Below are positions 62,880-64,000 of a stretch of DNA of 64,000 bases, in pieces. A program made the translations under genes and the position numbers. The DNA comes from Sorangium cellulosum. GTDB taxonomy: Bacteria > Myxococcota_A > Polyangia > Polyangiales > Polyangiaceae. The notes under the pieces are model-generated. The model was not told the DNA's origin. It did not search any database and saw only the letters and a program-made list of their open reading frames with translations. Every line of letters begins with the position of its first letter. Within the stretch, counting starts at the first letter, position 1. The stretch is taken from the NCBI RefSeq assembly GCF_004135735.1, contig NZ_CP012670.1:5162501-5226500 (forward strand). Direction: 5' to 3'.

Positions 62880-64000
62880 GCTCGGCCGCCCTCGTCCTCG
62901 TCGAGCGCGACGCCGATCTCGCCCGGCTCGTCGAGCGCGCCGCGCGCGCCGACGCGATCGCGGTCGACGTGGAGGCCAACGGGCTGTTCGCGTACCGGCC
63001 GCGGCTCTGCACGGTCCAGCTCGCCTTCCGCGAGGGGGATCGCGTGGCGGTCGGGATCGTCGACGCGCTCCGCGTCCCCGTCGCCCCGCTCGCGCCGCTC
63101 CTCGGGGCCGCGGGGCCGCCCAAGGTGCTGCACGATCTCACCTTCGACGCCCGCATGCTCGCCGAGGCGGGGGCGCCGCTCGCCGCGGCGCGCGACACCT
63201 CGGTCGCCGCGCGCATGCTGGGGCGCGCGGCGACCGGGCTCGGCGCGCTCCTCCTGTCCGAGCTCGGCGTGAAGGTCGACAAGCAGCTCCAGCAGCACGA
63301 CTGGGCGCGCAGGCCGCTCGCGCGCGCCGAGCTGTCCTACCTGGCCGACGACGTGCTCCACCTCCTGCCGCTCGACGCGCGGCTCGCGGAGCAGGGCCGC
63401 GCGCTCGGCATCGAGGACGAGATCGCGGAGGAGTGCGCCTACAAGCTCGGCGCGGCGCTCGGGCCGCCGCGCGATCCGCGGCCCGCCTACGCGCGCATCA
63501 AGGGGGCCCAGGCGCTCGATCCGGAGGGCCGGGCGATCCTGCGGCGCCTCGTCGACGCCCGCGCGGCCGCCGCCGCGGCGGCGGACGTGCCCGCCTTCAA
63601 GATCGTCGCGAACGAGGTGCTGCTCGAGCTCGCGCGGCGCAAGCCGGCCCGGGCCGACGACGTGCGCGCGGTCCGCGGGGCCGCCGCGGGCCGCGCGGCG
63701 CCGCTCATCGAGGCGTGGCTCCGCGCCGCGCTGCAGGGGCGCGCCGACGGCGACGTGCCGGAGGAGGACCGCGCCCTCTTCCAGCCGGTCCGCCCGTCGC
63801 GCAGGGAGCTCGCCGCCCGGCGCGCGCTGGAGGGCCGGCTCACGGCGTGGCGCCGGGCCGAGGCGAAGGCGCGGAGCGTGGACGAGCAGGTCGTGCTCCC
63901 GGGGCACTGCGCGCAGGATCTCCTGACCATCGCGCTCGCGGAGGGCCACGCCGGGGACGCGGCGGTGGCCGCCGCGATCGCGCGCATCCCGGGGCTCGGG
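62876..64000 (+). CDS. rnd: Ribonuclease D (partial, runs off window)
   Basis: DEDDy 3'-5' exoribonuclease acting on tRNA and other structured RNA 3' ends. Catalytic residues: Asp and Glu in VDVEANG (about 31-33), Asp in LHDLTFDARM, and Tyr/Asp in ELSYLADDVLHLL. One or two HRDC domains follow (AFKIVANEVLLELARRKP and a second near the end). The reading frame starts at or before 62876 and is open to base 64000. No ATG, GTG or TTG lies in frame before the first catalytic motif. CTG 62876 overlaps the previous stop as CTGA, with GGGAGAGG 5 nt upstream. I take CTG as the start. The C terminus is outside the window. Confidence 0.88.
   Translation, partial: MSSAALVLVERDADLARLVERAARADAIAVDVEANGLFAYRPRLCTVQLAFREGDRVAVGIVDALRVPVAPLAPLLGAAGPPKVLHDLTFDARMLAEAGAPLAAARDTSVAARMLGRAATGLGALLLSELGVKVDKQLQQHDWARRPLARAELSYLADDVLHLLPLDARLAEQGRALGIEDEIAEECAYKLGAALGPPRDPRPAYARIKGAQALDPEGRAILRRLVDARAAAAAAADVPAFKIVANEVLLELARRKPARADDVRAVRGAAAGRAAPLIEAWLRAALQGRADGDVPEEDRALFQPVRPSRRELAARRALEGRLTAWRRAEAKARSVDEQVVLPGHCAQDLLTIALAEGHAGDAAVAAAIARIPGLG

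Overview
The window is very GC-rich throughout and its gene content points to a myxobacterium, most probably a Sorangium/Polyangiales relative. The signs are a mevalonate-pathway operon, RsbR-like PAS-STAS proteins, a Hanks-type kinase, many lipoproteins and secreted proteases, a probable MYXO-CTERM tail, and many short tandem repeats whose period is a multiple of three. This is inference from content; no rRNA or other taxonomic marker is present. I see no tRNA, rRNA, CRISPR array, transposase or phage gene.

Layout. 1-4.8 kb: a CDF metal exporter whose open frame runs into a repeat at the window edge, a PAS-STAS sensor and GTP-type PEP carboxykinase. 5.0-12.8 kb (minus strand): an inorganic-carbon uptake cluster made of a SulP transporter, DabA, a DabB-type membrane subunit and a second, divergent antiporter-like subunit. 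13.2-17.2 kb: a Uma2-type protein and two lipoproteins. 17.5-21.7 kb (plus): polyprenyl synthase, mevalonate kinase, diphosphomevalonate decarboxylase and phosphomevalonate kinase, joined by 4-nt start/stop overlaps. 22.1-31.6 kb: a membrane coiled-coil protein, hisC, a TPR lipoprotein, a regulatory-domain lipoprotein, a 29-copy octamer array, a beta-propeller/c-type heme protein and a second PAS-STAS sensor. 31.8-40.7 kb (minus): nuoE-F-J-K-L-M-N of respiratory complex I, with unusual extensions on NuoM and NuoL. 40.7-41.6 kb: a long intergenic region with three hairpins, one of about 130 bp. 41.6-52.7 kb: zinc-ribbon/DUF4234 protein, DUF2752 protein, hemerythrin, protein kinase, DEDDh exonuclease, spermidine-synthase-like membrane protein, secreted metalloprotease, HAD phosphatase and an AAA ATPase. 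52.8-64 kb: a large IleRS, another Uma2 protein, thiE, a small TPR-like protein, a glycosyltransferase, a 63-bp repeat array, thiG, a secreted protein, a matrixin-like protease and the start of RNase D, probably from a CTG codon.

How the genes fit together. The carbon cluster plausibly supplies bicarbonate for anaplerosis, and a PEP carboxykinase gene lies just downstream; that link is inference. The mevalonate operon converts mevalonate to isopentenyl diphosphate, which the co-transcribed prenyl synthase then elongates. The seven nuo genes supply the NADH-input subunits E and F and membrane subunits J to N; subunits A-D and G-I must be encoded elsewhere. Where start codons were ambiguous, the choice and the alternative are stated in the entry.
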